Position numbers and translations under genes: made by a program. This document shows positions 1-9,599 of a stretch of 64,000 nt of DNA, one piece after another. Location: NCBI GenBank assembly GCA_001941045.1, contig MSHD01000020.1:1-64000 (forward strand), in the 5' to 3' direction. The notes under the pieces were generated by a model. It saw only the letters and a program-made list of their open reading frames with translations. It made no database searches and was not told where the DNA came from. The first letter of the stretch is position 1; each line of letters begins with the position of its first letter. Source of the stretch: Lachnospiraceae bacterium Zagget2. GTDB taxonomy: Bacteria > Bacillota > Clostridia > Lachnospirales > Lachnospiraceae.

Positions 1-1698
1 CTCGCGGCGGGCGGTCAGCTCGCGCTCCGTCATAACACCCAGCTTCTCAAACATCTCTACTGTGCTCGGGCTCGTGTAGGCCGGGATCGCGTCCACGATC
101 GTCTTCATGTTTGGCAGGCCTCTCTTCTCGGCCTCGACGACCCACTCATCCGAGTAGCCGTCGCCGTTGAACACGATGTCCTTATTTTCCTTCATTACTT
201 TATAAATATAGTCGATCGTCGCTTTCTCGAAGTCCTCGGCTCCCTCCAGCGCGTCGCAGGCCTTATTGAAAGCTTCCGCCATCATCGAATTCATGACCGT
301 GTTCGCGTCGCCGATGGATACGGACGAGGCCACCATACGGAACTCGAAGCGGTTGCCCGTGAAGGCAAAGGGTGAGGTGCGGTTCCGGTCGGTCGGATCC
401 TTCGGCAGTACCGGCAGCGTGCTGACGCCGAGATCCAGTACACCTACATGCGAGCAGGGCAGCTCGTCGAAAGGCACGCCCGCCACGATCGCATCCACGA
501 TCTCGCCGAGCTGGTCGCCCATGTAAATCGAGATGATCGCGGGCGGCGCCTCGTTCGCGCCGAGACGATGGTCATTTCCTGTGTTGGAAGCCGCCGCGCG
601 CAGGAGCAGCGAATGTTTCTTCACCGCCTCCATCAGGCAGGCGAGTACCAGCAGGAACTGCAGGTTCTTGTTCGGCTCCTTGCCTGGCTTGAAGAGGGTC
701 ACGCCATTGTCAGTGCCGAGCGACCAGTTGTTGTGCTTGCCGGAGCCGTTGACGCCCGCGAAAGGCTTCTCATGCAGCAGGCAGGCAAGACCGTGCTCGG
801 TCGCCGTGCTCTTCAGCACATCCATCACAAGGAAGTTGCTGTCAAGCGCCGCATCGGAGGGCGCGAAGATCGGAGCGATCTCGTGCTGTCCCGGAGCGAC
901 CTCATTGTGCTGGGTCTTTACCGTAATGCCGAGCTTCCAGAGCTGCTCGTCGACGTCAGCCATGAACTCCGCAATATTGGTCTTCAACGGTCCGAAATAC
1001 TGGTCCTCCATCTCCTGCCCCTTCGGAGCCGGAGCGCCGAACAGCGTACGTCCCGCGTACACCAGATCAGGTCTGCGCAGATAGTTCTCTCTGTTTATGA
1101 TAAAGTACTCCTGCTCCGGTCCCACATAGGAGCGAACCTTCTTCGCCTCCATATTGCCGAACATTCTCACAAAGCGGACGCCCGCCTTGCTCACCGCGTC
1201 GCAGGACTTCAGAAGCGGCGTCTTCGTGTCAAGCGAATCACCGGTGTAGGAGCAGAACGCAGTCGGAATGCACAGGATGCCATCCTTCACATAGGCCGGC
1301 GAAGCCACATCCCATGCCGTGTAGCCTCTCGCCGCGCAGGTAGCACGCAGGCCGCCTGACGGGAAGGAAGACGCATCCGGCTCGCCCATCATCAGATCCT
1401 TTCCGGAAAAGCTGTTCTCAATCTTGCCGCCCTCCGGGATATCCGCGAAGGAGTCATGCTTCTCCGCGCCGATGCTGACAATGTACGGCTGGAAAATGTG
1501 CGTATAATGCGTCGCACCCTTCTCAATCGCCCATTCCTTCATCGCCTTCGCCACGATATCCGCGAGCTCCAGCGTGACCTCGCCGCCCTCGTCCATCAGC
1601 TTCAGCATCTGCTTGTAAGTCACTTCCGGCAGCCGTTCCTTCATGACTGCCTCGTTAAATACGTCCTGTCCAAATACTTCAGCAACGTTTACACTCAT
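1..1698 (-). CDS. glnN: Type III glutamine synthetase, 3' end cut by window edge
   Basis: The reverse strand reads open for 566 codons from ATG at 1698 to the window edge without a stop; family members are about 700 residues, so the C-terminal fifth is missing. The enzyme makes glutamine from glutamate, ammonia and ATP in the cytoplasm. The N-terminus begins MSVNVAEVFG, and family blocks visible further on include NGSGKHNNWS, TEHGLACLLHEKPF, and an FEFRMVASS stretch near the end of the visible part. A GGAGAG ribosome binding site lies just upstream. It is transcribed alone from its own promoter through a hairpin followed by a T-run, which suggests attenuation control. The family call is secure. 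Confidence 0.
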   Translation of the reverse strand, partial: MSVNVAEVFGQDVFNEAVMKERLPEVTYKQMLKLMDEGGEVTLELADIVAKAMKEWAIEKGATHYTHIFQPYIVSIGAEKHDSFADIPEGGKIENSFSGKDLMMGEPDASSFPSGGLRATCAARGYTAWDVASPAYVKDGILCIPTAFCSYTGDSLDTKTPLLKSCDAVSKAGVRFVRMFGNMEAKKVRSYVGPEQEYFIINRENYLRRPDLVYAGRTLFGAPAPKGQEMEDQYFGPLKTNIAEFMADVDEQLWKLGITVKTQHNEVAPGQHEIAPIFAPSDAALDSNFLVMDVLKSTATEHGLACLLHEKPFAGVNGSGKHNNWSLGTDNGVTLFKPGKEPNKNLQFLLVLACLMEAVKKHSLLLRAAASNTGNDHRLGANEAPPAIISIYMGDQLGEIVDAIVAGVPFDELPCSHVGVLDLGVSTLPVLPKDPTDRNRTSPFAFTGNRFEFRMVASSVSIGDANTVMNSMMAEAFNKACDALEGAEDFEKATIDYIYKVMKENKDIVFNGDGYSDEWVVEAEKRGLPNMKTIVDAIPAYTSPSTVEMFEKLGVMTERELTARRE

Positions 1699-1734
1699 AC
1701 TTCTCTCCATCCTTTCCCTTTTCTGCTGCGAAAT

Positions 1735-1769
1735 AAAAAAAGATGCTCCACTTTCGTATGTGGAACATC
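1735..1769 (-). terminator. Leader terminator/attenuator of glnN
   Basis: The arms 1760-1769 and 1742-1751 pair over 10 bases (one G-U) around an 8-base loop, and the transcript continues into seven U residues. It lies downstream of the glnN promoter and upstream of its ribosome binding site, so it can stop transcription before the gene. A smaller hairpin (CAGTG/CACTG, around 1781-1796) precedes it. Antitermination, for example by an ANTAR protein as known for some nitrogen genes, is inference. Confidence 0.
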
Positions 1770-1804
1770 CTCGTTCGCAACCAGTGCATATCACTGTTTC
1801 CTGT

Positions 1805-1833
1805 AGCATACACGATACACTTTAAAATTGCAA
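1805..1833 (-). promoter_or_regulatory. glnN promoter
   Basis: On the minus strand, TTGCAA (1828-1833) and TATGCT (1805-1810) are separated by exactly 17 bases. Predicted start of transcription is near 1798, giving a leader of about 100 bases that contains the hairpin at 1735-1769. Confidence 0.
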
Positions 1834-1903
1834 GTATTTTTTTATTTTTCGTGATTTTTTTCAGTTTTGCATCGGTATACTGTATGGCTTTCGTGATTTT
1901 AAC

Positions 1904-2404
1904 TCAATGCAGAATCGCTCCGAGCACCCCGTAAGAGACCACCGACATGATCACAGCCGCGAGTGCTATGCCGATCAGCGCCGCCGGGAAAGCCTTGCGA
2001 AACTTCATACCGAGCAGTGCCGCGATCAAACAGCCCGTCCAGGCGCCGGTCCCCGGCAGCGGAATGCCGACAAACAGCGCCAGCCCCCAGAACTGATATT
2101 TCTCGATCTGATCCTTCTTGCTCATCGCGCGGTTCTCCAGCTTTTCCACAAGAGGACGCAACGTCTTTGTCTTTTTCAACCAGTCAAAGACCGGTGTGAT
2201 GAGCAGCAGAATGAACGGAACCGGGAGAATATTTCCAATCACGCAGATCCAGAGCGCACGCACATACTCGACATTCAGCACAGAAGCAGCCAGCAGTCCG
2301 CCGCGAAGCTCCAGAATCGGAAGCAGCGAAATAACAAATATGATCAACTCCTTCGATGCCTTTCCGCTCAGCAGATTGATCACCCAGGTCATCAATGTTT
2401 CCAT
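1904..2404 (-). CDS. Small multidrug-export family membrane protein (PF06695/COG2426)
   Basis: A 166-residue hydrophobic protein with about four membrane segments. The stretches LLPILELRGGLLAA near residue 28 and VGIPLPGTGAWTG near residue 113 are typical of the family named small multidrug export protein. The name is historical and the transported substrate is not established. It starts 10 bases after hisC and ends the long leftward operon. A short charged loop with many Lys and Glu residues separates the two hydrophobic halves. The family assignment is fairly sure; the function is not. Confidence 0.
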   Translation of the reverse strand: METLMTWVINLLSGKASKELIIFVISLLPILELRGGLLAASVLNVEYVRALWICVIGNILPVPFILLLITPVFDWLKKTKTLRPLVEKLENRAMSKKDQIEKYQFWGLALFVGIPLPGTGAWTGCLIAALLGMKFRKAFPAALIGIALAAVIMSVVSYGVLGAILH

Positions 2405-2413
2405 CTGTCTTTT

Positions 2414-3472
2414 CTATCCTTTCATATAATTCCGAAGAAAGCGGTATAATGCCTCCATCTGTTCGTCGGTTCCGATCGTCACACGCAGGTAATCGTCAAT
2501 CCGTGGCTGTGCGAAATAGCGCACATAAATATCCGCCGCGCGCAGCGCCTCAAACAGAGCCTTCCCATGCACCTGCGGATGCGTGATAAAGAGAAAATTT
2601 GCTCTGGAGTCCGGAAAACAGAAGCCCATCTCCCCCAGCACCTTCTTCGCAGTCTCACGCGTCTTTATGATCTTCTGCGTCGTCTCCTGAAAATATGCTC
2701 CATCCTCCAGGGCCGCTACGCCGCAGGCGAGTGCAGCGCGGTTCATTGTGTAAGAATTAAACGAGTATTTCACATCATTCAGGTAACGAATCAGTGCAGG
2801 ATTCCCAATTGCAAAACCAATGCGCATGCCCGCCATGGAACGGGACTTGGAGAAGGTCTGCACAACCAGCAGATTGTCATATTTCTCCACCAGAGGCAGC
2901 GCCGAATGCGCTCCAAAATCCACATAGGCCTCATCCACAATCACGACCACATCCGGATTGCGCCGGATGATCTCCTCCACGTCCTCCGCCGCCAGCTCCA
3001 CTCCGGTCGGCGCGTTGGGATTCGGGAAAACAATGCCGCCGCTTTCGCGGAAGTAGTCCTCTTTGCGAATACCAAAATCCGCATCGAGCGGCACGCGCTC
3101 ATATGGGATACGAAACTCCTCCGCCCAGACCGGATAGAAGGAGTAGGTAATATCCGGAAACAGAATGGACCTGTCCGAATTGAAAAAGGTCATAAAGGCC
3201 ATCGCCAGCACATCGTCAGAACCGACGCCGACAAAGACCTGCTCCGGGGACACGCCATACTCCCGTGCCAGAGCGGCTGTCAGCGCGGACGCTGTCGGGT
3301 CAGGATAACGCAGCAGTTCGTCCCTCTCAATTGCCCGCAGCGCCTCCGTCACACCCGGCGCGGGCGGATAGGGATTTTCATTTGTATTCAGCTTGACCAT
3401 ACCGGGCCTGTTCGGCTGCTCGCCCGGCGTATAAGGTGTCACACGCCGGATATTCTCTTCCCATTTACTCAT
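2414..3472 (-). CDS. hisC: Histidinol-phosphate aminotransferase family (PLP, fold type I)
   Basis: A 352-residue aminotransferase of HisC type. Visible features are LNTNENPYPPAPGV near the N-terminus, the VFVGVGSDDVL cofactor-binding region, FPNPNAPTG, the Asp of VDEAYVDF, and the PLP-binding Lys in TFSKSRSMAG. The expected reaction is imidazole-acetol phosphate plus glutamate to histidinol phosphate. No other his gene is nearby, so a broader aminotransferase role (for example on aromatic substrates) is possible. Two ATG codons are adjacent; 3472 is chosen because AAGGA then sits 6 bases upstream. Its start overlaps the stop of the DUF2156 gene, which suggests translational coupling. Confidence 0.
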   Translation of the reverse strand: MSKWEENIRRVTPYTPGEQPNRPGMVKLNTNENPYPPAPGVTEALRAIERDELLRYPDPTASALTAALAREYGVSPEQVFVGVGSDDVLAMAFMTFFNSDRSILFPDITYSFYPVWAEEFRIPYERVPLDADFGIRKEDYFRESGGIVFPNPNAPTGVELAAEDVEEIIRRNPDVVVIVDEAYVDFGAHSALPLVEKYDNLLVVQTFSKSRSMAGMRIGFAIGNPALIRYLNDVKYSFNSYTMNRAALACGVAALEDGAYFQETTQKIIKTRETAKKVLGEMGFCFPDSRANFLFITHPQVHGKALFEALRAADIYVRYFAQPRIDDYLRVTIGTDEQMEALYRFLRNYMKG

Positions 3473-4380
3473 CATATGTCCTTTCTCAGATGCGCATAGC
3501 CCTTCTCAACCAGAAAAGCAGGATGATAGGATTCCTTCGCCTTTCTGAGGCCCTCGTCGCCGGTATCGTCCTCGCGGTTCACATAGCGGTACCCGGAGAC
3601 CTCATGCTCCAGAAACTGCTGATTAATCATCGGATAGGCGCCGCGGACATCCGCATAGGCCTTCTCGATATGAACGACAAAAGCATCGCTGTGGCCAAGC
3701 GGTTCGCCGAGCGTAAAGGCCACGATACGGCCTTCGGCCCGCAGAAGCCCTCCCTTCAGGCCCAGCTCTTTGTAGAGACGCAGCGAATTCATTGTCACAC
3801 ACATCTCCTGATTCTTCTCCGGATCCGCCTCGCAGCCGTTCTCCACGCGCCAGCGCAGCGCCATCTGGAAGCATTCCTCTAAATTATCGTCCGTGATCGG
3901 CTCATACGTCCAGTCCGGATACTGTGCTTTGAACTGGTTGATGTGATTTTTCTTTCCGTGATATTTTTTTCCGGAGAGCTGAATCAGTTTCTCCGTCTCA
4001 TAAACGTAGTCTGCGTAATCCCGCAGCCATTCCACCTCAAACTGTCCCGGGAAATACTGTTCCAGCGCCTCCGCGTCTTCCCGGCCAAGGGAATGCATCC
4101 GAAACGGACAGCCGGCAGACCGTGCCTCCGCCATCAGACGCTCCAGCACCGCCCGATGGTCTCCCTCGCCAATCGGGAACGTGTAAGAATAAGCATCCTC
4201 ATAACCGCTCCGAAACACGAGCAAACCGTCGATCACTGCCCACATCGCATTGAAAAAACGTGACCACAGATAAAAATTGGCAAAGGTCCACTCACAGCTG
4301 TAGCGCTCCAGCCTGTCAAAGTAACCCTCAATCAGCTCACGGTCCTCCAGCTGAGGCTTTTTAAATGAAATCTCTTCCAT
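3472..4380 (-). CDS. DUF2156 (GNAT-fold) protein
   Basis: A 302-residue protein matching the DUF2156/COG4866 pattern: a tandem GNAT-like acyltransferase fold related to the C-terminal domain of phosphatidylglycerol lysyltransferases. Visible family sequence includes WTFANFYLWSR near residue 31, GKKYHGKKNHINQF near 137, AFTLGEP and YVNREDDTGDEGLRKAKESY at the C-terminus. No membrane segments are present, so a membrane flippase role is unlikely. Its ATG overlaps the TGA of the preceding nucleotidyltransferase (TGATG), indicating coupled translation. The substrate is unknown. Confidence 0.
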   Translation of the reverse strand: MEEISFKKPQLEDRELIEGYFDRLERYSCEWTFANFYLWSRFFNAMWAVIDGLLVFRSGYEDAYSYTFPIGEGDHRAVLERLMAEARSAGCPFRMHSLGREDAEALEQYFPGQFEVEWLRDYADYVYETEKLIQLSGKKYHGKKNHINQFKAQYPDWTYEPITDDNLEECFQMALRWRVENGCEADPEKNQEMCVTMNSLRLYKELGLKGGLLRAEGRIVAFTLGEPLGHSDAFVVHIEKAYADVRGAYPMINQQFLEHEVSGYRYVNREDDTGDEGLRKAKESYHPAFLVEKGYAHLRKDI

Positions 4381-5297
4381 CAGTCAAACAGCCTCTCCTT
4401 GTAGACTCCCTTATCAATCAGCTCACGGAAAGAGCGGACAACCAGCGGCTTGTCCTCCTTGTAGGTGACGCCGAACCACTTGTCGTTCGACGGGAGAATC
4501 GCCACATCCGCCTTCTTTTCCTGAATCAGCTGATCCACTACTGTGGGGATCAGGTATTCACCCTTCATCGGATCGGAGAGATTTGCGAGATACTCCGCGA
4601 ATCCATTCGCCAGCACTTCAAAAAGCTCCGGGGTAAAGCCCCACATATTCATCGACACCAGACGATCACCGGCAAGCGGTGTCTGCGTGCCGTCCGCGTT
4701 CTGCACCGCCGCGCCGTCCGCCGTCTTCACGATATTTTTCGTCTCGTCAACGCCGATAAGCCGCCCGGCCTCGTCCTGACTGCAGATGCCTCTGGTCACG
4801 CCGCCGTTTTCGCTCAAGGTATTTCCGAGCCGGAAGCCCGCCATACAGAAGTCCAGTCTGCCCGTGGCCGGCCGCTCCTGCGCCAGATAGTCATGTACCT
4901 TCACGAAGGCCTCTTTTCCATAGTAATCATCTGCATTGATGACCGCAAAGGGCTCTTTCACAATATCCCTGCAGCAGAGGATCGCCTGGCCGGTACCCCA
5001 GGGCTTCGTCCGGCCTTCCGGATTCGTAAAACCCGCGGGAAGATCATCAACCTCCTGAAACACATAGGCGGTCTCGACATATTTCTGTATCCGCGCGCCG
5101 ATGATCTCCTGAAAATCCTTTTCAATATCCTTACGGATGATAAAAACTACCCTGTTAAATCCTGCCTCCAGCGCGTCGTGAATCGAATAATCCATAATAA
5201 TCTCGCCGGACGGTCCCACCGGCTCCAGCTGCTTGATACCGCCCCCGAAGCGGCTCCCAATCCCCGCGGCCATCACGACCAAAGTTGTTTTTTTCAT
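4380..5297 (-). CDS. NTP-transferase family sugar nucleotidyltransferase
   Basis: A 305-residue nucleotidyltransferase. The N-terminal MAAGIGSRFGGGIKQLEPVG is the nucleotide-binding loop of glucose-1-phosphate thymidylyl/uridylyltransferase-like enzymes, followed by KPWGTGQAI and the metal-binding INADDYYG. It probably activates a sugar-1-phosphate with an NTP; the exact sugar cannot be read. It lies 19 bases downstream of glmM, whose product feeds UDP-GlcNAc synthesis, so an envelope-precursor role is reasonable. It differs from GlmU in lacking the left-handed beta-helix acetyltransferase domain. Confidence 0.
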   Translation of the reverse strand: MKKTTLVVMAAGIGSRFGGGIKQLEPVGPSGEIIMDYSIHDALEAGFNRVVFIIRKDIEKDFQEIIGARIQKYVETAYVFQEVDDLPAGFTNPEGRTKPWGTGQAILCCRDIVKEPFAVINADDYYGKEAFVKVHDYLAQERPATGRLDFCMAGFRLGNTLSENGGVTRGICSQDEAGRLIGVDETKNIVKTADGAAVQNADGTQTPLAGDRLVSMNMWGFTPELFEVLANGFAEYLANLSDPMKGEYLIPTVVDQLIQEKKADVAILPSNDKWFGVTYKEDKPLVVRSFRELIDKGVYKERLFD

Positions 5298-5316
5298 AGC
5301 GCCCTCCTTCGCATTT

Positions 5317-6651
5317 TTACATGACGCTCTTCATCGCGTCGATGACTTTTCCGACATATTTTTCACAGAGCTCCTGCGTCGTGGCTTCCACCATCACACG
5401 CAACAGCGGCTCTGTCCCACTCTCTCTGACCAGAATCCGGCCATCGCTGCCCAGCGCCTGCTCTACCTCCCTGATGGAAGCCTGCACGACGGGATGGGTG
5501 AGCACCGCCTGCTTGTCGGTCACACGCAGATTCCGGAGCAGCTGCGGATAAATCTGTACCTCCGAGGCAAGTGAATAGAGCGTCGTCTTCTTCTCCAGCA
5601 GTACCTCCATGATCTTCAGGGAGGTCAGAATCCCGTCCCCGGTCGTCGCGTGCTTGCTGAAAATGATATGTCCAGACTGCTCGCCGCCGAGACGATAGCC
5701 ATTCTCCATCATATTTTCGAACACATACTTGTCGCCGACTTTCGTCTTCTGATATTTCAGGCCCACCCGGTCGCAGGCCTTGTAGAGCCCGATATTTGAC
5801 ATGACCGTCGTGACAATCATGTCGTCTTTCAGCTGCCCACGCTCCTTCATGTAAGTTCCACAGATATAGAGAATCAGATCGCCGTCCACCACATTGCCGC
5901 GCTCATCCACGGCGAGACAGCGGTCCGCATCCCCATCATAGGCGAAGCCGACGTCCAGCCCTTTTTCCTTTACAAAAGCCTGCAGCGACTCAATATGTGT
6001 GGAGCCGCAGTCCTGATTGATATTCGTGCCATCCGGCTCATTATGGATGACATAGGTCTTCGCTCCGAGCGCATCAAAAACACTCTTCGCGATCGCCGAA
6101 GCACTGCCGTTCGAACAGTCCAGACCGACGCGCATGGTCTTAAACGAGCGGGTCGGAAGCGAAATCAGATAGCCGATATAGCGATTGCGCCCTGCGGAGA
6201 AATCGACCGTCCGCCCGATATTTTCCCGCGTCGCCAGCGGGATGCCGCCGATGACACCGTCAATATAGTCCTCGATCTGCCGCTCCACGGAGGCCTCAAG
6301 CTTGTAACCGTTGCCATTGATGATCTTAATGCCATTGTCATAAAATGGATTGTGACTCGCGGAAATCATGATACCACAGTCAAAGCCCTCCGTGCGTACA
6401 ACATAAGATACGCTCGGCGTCGTCGTCACGTGCAGCAGATAAGCGTCCGCACCGGAAGCGGTCAGCCCCGCCACAAGAGAATACTCAAACATGTAGCTCG
6501 ATCTGCGGGTATCCTTGCCGATAACGACCTGCGCCTTGTGCTGCTGGCCGAAATACCATCCCAGAAAGCGTCCCACCTTATAGGCATGCTCCACCGTCAG
6601 TGTCACGTTGGCCTCACCGCGGAAGCCGTCTGTTCCAAAATATTTTCCCAT
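5317..6651 (-). CDS. glmM: Phosphoglucosamine mutase
   Basis: A 444-residue protein converting glucosamine-6-phosphate to glucosamine-1-phosphate for peptidoglycan and other amino sugars. It shows MGKYFGTDGFRGEAN at the start, the phosphoserine loop ISASHNP (active Ser about residue 99), the metal loop DGDADR near residue 240 and RESGTEPLLRVMVEA near the C-terminus. Start 6651 is chosen because AAGGAG lies just upstream and the protein then begins as the family does; an in-frame upstream extension overlaps prfA and is not conserved in sense. It follows prfA after 13 bases. Confidence 0.
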   Translation of the reverse strand: MGKYFGTDGFRGEANVTLTVEHAYKVGRFLGWYFGQQHKAQVVIGKDTRRSSYMFEYSLVAGLTASGADAYLLHVTTTPSVSYVVRTEGFDCGIMISASHNPFYDNGIKIINGNGYKLEASVERQIEDYIDGVIGGIPLATRENIGRTVDFSAGRNRYIGYLISLPTRSFKTMRVGLDCSNGSASAIAKSVFDALGAKTYVIHNEPDGTNINQDCGSTHIESLQAFVKEKGLDVGFAYDGDADRCLAVDERGNVVDGDLILYICGTYMKERGQLKDDMIVTTVMSNIGLYKACDRVGLKYQKTKVGDKYVFENMMENGYRLGGEQSGHIIFSKHATTGDGILTSLKIMEVLLEKKTTLYSLASEVQIYPQLLRNLRVTDKQAVLTHPVVQASIREVEQALGSDGRILVRESGTEPLLRVMVEATTQELCEKYVGKVIDAMKSVM

Positions 6652-6664
6652 GAATCGATTCTCC

Positions 6665-7732
6665 TTATTCGAGATTAGCCAGTTTCTTTGCCTGATCGGC
6701 CGCAATACAGGCATCAATAATCTCCTGAATGTCGCCGTCCAGAATCTTGTCGAGCTTATACAACGTCAGACCAATCCGATGGTCAGTAACCCTTCCCTGC
6801 GGGAAATTATAAGTTCTGATCTTCTCCGAGCGATCGCCGGTACCGATCTGACTGCGCCGCGCTTCCGCTTCCGCGTCATGCGCCTTCTGACACTCGATAT
6901 CATAGAGCTTCGAGCGCAGCAGCGCAAAAGCCTTTGCCTTGTTCTGCAGCTGCGACTTCTCCGTCTGGCTGTAGACCACGATGCCGGTCGGGTAGTGCGT
7001 CAGGCGCACCGCCGAGTCGGTCGTATTGACACACTGACCGCCATTGCCGGACGCGCGCATCACATCGATACGAATATCCTTCTCATCGATCTGCACGTCG
7101 ACCTCCTCGGCCTCCGGGATTACGGCCACCGTGACCGTCGATGTATGGATACGCCCGCCGGACTCCGTCTCCGGCACGCGCTGTACACGGTGTACGCCGG
7201 ACTCATATTTCATCATCGAATAGGCGCCCTTCCCCTTCAGCATGAAGGTCACGCTCTTCATCCCGCCGATACCGATCTCATCAAAATCCACGAGATCTAC
7301 ATGCCAGCGCTTCGACTCCGCGTAGTGGACATACATCCGGTAAATCTCCGCCGCAAACAGCGCGGCCTCATCACCGCCCGCACCGGCACGGATCTCCACA
7401 ATCACGTCCTTGTCGTCGTTTTCATCCTTCGGAAGCAGCAGGATCTTCATCGTGTGCTCAAGCTCTTCCACACGTTTCCTGGCGTCGGACAGCTCCTCTT
7501 TCAGCATCTGACGCATCTCTTCGTCGTTCTCTTCCTCGAGCATCGAGAGACTGTCGGCTTCCGTCTCCTGACATTTCCTGTATTCCGTGTATGCCTCCAC
7601 CAGAGGCTGCAGATCTGCCTGCTCCTTCATGAGCTTTCGAAAACGGTTCTGGTCGTTCACAACCGCCGGCTCCGCCAGCTCATTCGTAATCTCCTCATAA
7701 CGCCGGACCAGATCTTCCAGTCTGTCAAACAT
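6665..7732 (-). CDS. prfA: Peptide chain release factor 1
   Basis: A 355-residue class I release factor reading UAA and UAG. The codon-recognition PxT motif appears as PET at residues 187-189 and the peptidyl-hydrolysis GGQ motif at 231-233, inside [18 protein letters not shown]. Length and motifs match RF1 rather than RF2. It is 19 bases downstream of prmC, whose product methylates the Gln of GGQ, a functional pairing kept in many bacteria. Confidence 0.
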   Translation of the reverse strand: MFDRLEDLVRRYEEITNELAEPAVVNDQNRFRKLMKEQADLQPLVEAYTEYRKCQETEADSLSMLEEENDEEMRQMLKEELSDARKRVEELEHTMKILLLPKDENDDKDVIVEIRAGAGGDEAALFAAEIYRMYVHYAESKRWHVDLVDFDEIGIGGMKSVTFMLKGKGAYSMMKYESGVHRVQRVPETESGGRIHTSTVTVAVIPEAEEVDVQIDEKDIRIDVMRASGNGGQCVNTTDSAVRLTHYPTGIVVYSQTEKSQLQNKAKAFALLRSKLYDIECQKAHDAEAEARRSQIGTGDRSEKIRTYNFPQGRVTDHRIGLTLYKLDKILDGDIQEIIDACIAADQAKKLANLE

Positions 7733-7751
7733 CGAAACTCCTCCATCCAGT

Positions 7752-8582
7752 CTATGTCCTGACGGTCCCGTATATCACACGGTCAAGACCCGCCAGATCC
7801 TTCACAACGCGGACATCCGTAAAGTGTGCTTCCATAAGCGCGCTCACCGCGTCCGCCTGATCATATCCGATTTCCATAAAGAGCATTCCTCCATCCCGCA
7901 GATAGCGGGGACTCTGCTCCACGATTTTCCTGTAAAACACAAGACCGTCAGCTCCGCCGTCCAGGGCCTCCGGCGGTTCATGATCCCGCACCTCCGGCTC
8001 CAGTGTTTCAATAATCTCCCTGGGAATATAGGGCGGATTTGAGAGAATCCGGTCAAAACTTCCCGTGACATTCTCAAAAAGATCTCCCTGCCGCCACGCA
8101 GCCTTTACACCGAGTCTTTCCCCATTTTGCCGCGCGACACCAAGCGCGCGCTCCGACAGATCAGTCCCAACGCCTTCCAGTCCCTTAGCAAGCTTCAGAA
8201 CACTCAGCAGAATGCAGCCGCTGCCGGTACAGAGGTCAAGCACACGCATGCCGGGACGCATGAATTTCAGGCTTTCCTCCACGAGCGTCTCCGTGTCCTG
8301 CCGCGGAATCAATGTGTCCGGGCTGACATCAAAAGAAAGCCCCATGAATTCCTGGCAGCCGGTCAGATGCTGCAGCGGCACACGGCGGCTTCTCTTCTCT
8401 GTCAGATTCTCATATCGCTTTGACTCCTCCGGCGTGGCCTGCCGTCCTCTTTCAAGCAGATAATCCTTTCGGGAGATGGGGAGCGCATACTCGAAAAGCA
8501 GCCAGGCATCCGTTCTCCATTCGCCCACACTCGCGGCCCGGAGTCTGTCTTCACCGGACTTCAGAAGCTGAGCGAGCGTCAT
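7752..8582 (-). CDS. prmC: Release factor glutamine N5-methyltransferase
   Basis: A 276-residue SAM-dependent methyltransferase that modifies the GGQ glutamine of RF1 and RF2. An N-terminal helical domain (residues 1 to about 80) is followed by [11 protein letters not shown], the SAM-binding LDLCTGSGC (about 115-123) and the catalytic NPPY at 182-185. Its ATG overlaps the TGA of the DUF1385 gene by four bases. Its target gene prfA follows directly. Confidence 0.
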   Translation of the reverse strand: MTLAQLLKSGEDRLRAASVGEWRTDAWLLFEYALPISRKDYLLERGRQATPEESKRYENLTEKRSRRVPLQHLTGCQEFMGLSFDVSPDTLIPRQDTETLVEESLKFMRPGMRVLDLCTGSGCILLSVLKLAKGLEGVGTDLSERALGVARQNGERLGVKAAWRQGDLFENVTGSFDRILSNPPYIPREIIETLEPEVRDHEPPEALDGGADGLVFYRKIVEQSPRYLRDGGMLFMEIGYDQADAVSALMEAHFTDVRVVKDLAGLDRVIYGTVRT

Positions 8583-9532
8583 GCCTTCTCTTCCTCTTCT
8601 TCTTCGTAAAGCGGATAACCCTGGAACTCCCGCCAGTCAAAAACCGCCTCCACCGCTGCGATCGCGACCTCGATCATGTCGTCGTCCGGCTCCTTCGTCG
8701 TCAGCATCTGCATGCCTTTTCCCGGAATACTCAGGATTTTCACCAGCGGATTCTCACTGCGTCCGGCCAGACGGATAAACTCATAAGACACGCCCGCGAT
8801 TACAGGAATCAGCAGCAACCGGTACGCGACCCGCAGAATCGGGGAATCTACCTGAATAAAAATAAAGAAGATAATGCTGATCACCATGACAATGAACATA
8901 AAACTGGTGCCGCAGCGCGGATGATAACGCGAACTCTTACGAACATTTTTTACCGTCAGGTCCATGCCATGTTCGATGCAGTTGATACATTTATGCTCCG
9001 CTCCATGATACATATAGGTCCTCTTGATGTCCTTCATGCAGGAAATCAGCCATACGTAAAGCGTAAAGATCAGGAGACGCAGCACTCCCTCCAGAATAGC
9101 CAGAAGCGTATTCGATACAATATAATTACGGAAAAAATTCGTCACAAAATAAGGCAGCAGCATAAAAATCGCAACTGCCATGACGATCGAAAAGGCCACC
9201 GTCACACCCATGACGACCTTCTCCGCCTTATCTCCGAAGAGCTTTGTCAGCAGCTTCTCAAACGCACCCGGTTCCTGTGAATCCTCCTCATCATAAAAGG
9301 TAGAGGACCAGCCAAGCGTCTCCATACCAATCAGCAGGGATTCCACAAAGCTCACAACGCCGCGAACCAGCGGCAGCTTCGCCACGCCGTTTCTCGATGC
9401 AAGGCTGTGAAACTCATTGATGCGAATCTCAATCTCCCCGTCCGGCTTGCGCACGGCCACGGAATACTGATCCTTATTTCTCATCATAATACCCTCGAGT
9501 ACCGCCTGTCCGCCTATTCCTGATGGTTTCAA
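8579..9532 (-). CDS. DUF1385 membrane protein (YqhQ-like)
   Basis: A 317-residue membrane protein. The N-terminal GGQAVLEGIMMRN and the central YHGAEHKCINCIEHG are hallmarks of DUF1385. Several hydrophobic segments lie between about residues 95 and 235, and the C-terminus is strongly acidic (runs of Glu). The molecular function is unknown. It is found next to rpmE and prmC in many Clostridia, as here. It has a ribosome binding site (AAGGAAG) and begins just after the rpmE terminator, so expression probably relies on read-through. Confidence 0.
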   Translation of the reverse strand: MKPSGIGGQAVLEGIMMRNKDQYSVAVRKPDGEIEIRINEFHSLASRNGVAKLPLVRGVVSFVESLLIGMETLGWSSTFYDEEDSQEPGAFEKLLTKLFGDKAEKVVMGVTVAFSIVMAVAIFMLLPYFVTNFFRNYIVSNTLLAILEGVLRLLIFTLYVWLISCMKDIKRTYMYHGAEHKCINCIEHGMDLTVKNVRKSSRYHPRCGTSFMFIVMVISIIFFIFIQVDSPILRVAYRLLLIPVIAGVSYEFIRLAGRSENPLVKILSIPGKGMQMLTTKEPDDDMIEVAIAAVEAVFDWREFQGYPLYEEEEEEKA

Positions 9533-9552
9533 ATAATCACTTCCTTAAAAGC

Positions 9553-9584
9553 AAAAAAGGCTGAGATTTGCAACAACCTCAACC
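9553..9584 (-). terminator. Terminator-like hairpin after rpmE
   Basis: Minus-strand arms 9578-9584 and 9559-9565 (GGTTGAG/CTCAGCC) pair, followed by six T residues. Because DUF1385 starts 20 bases later without space for a promoter, this is probably a partial terminator that lowers expression of the downstream genes relative to rpmE. Confidence 0.
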
Positions 9585-9599
9585 CTGTTTTCTGCCAGC

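Noticed and set aside
448-1359. 303-codon open frame antisense to glnN
   Set aside because: glnN is a well-conserved enzyme in this stretch; the antisense product is low-complexity Arg/His/Leu.
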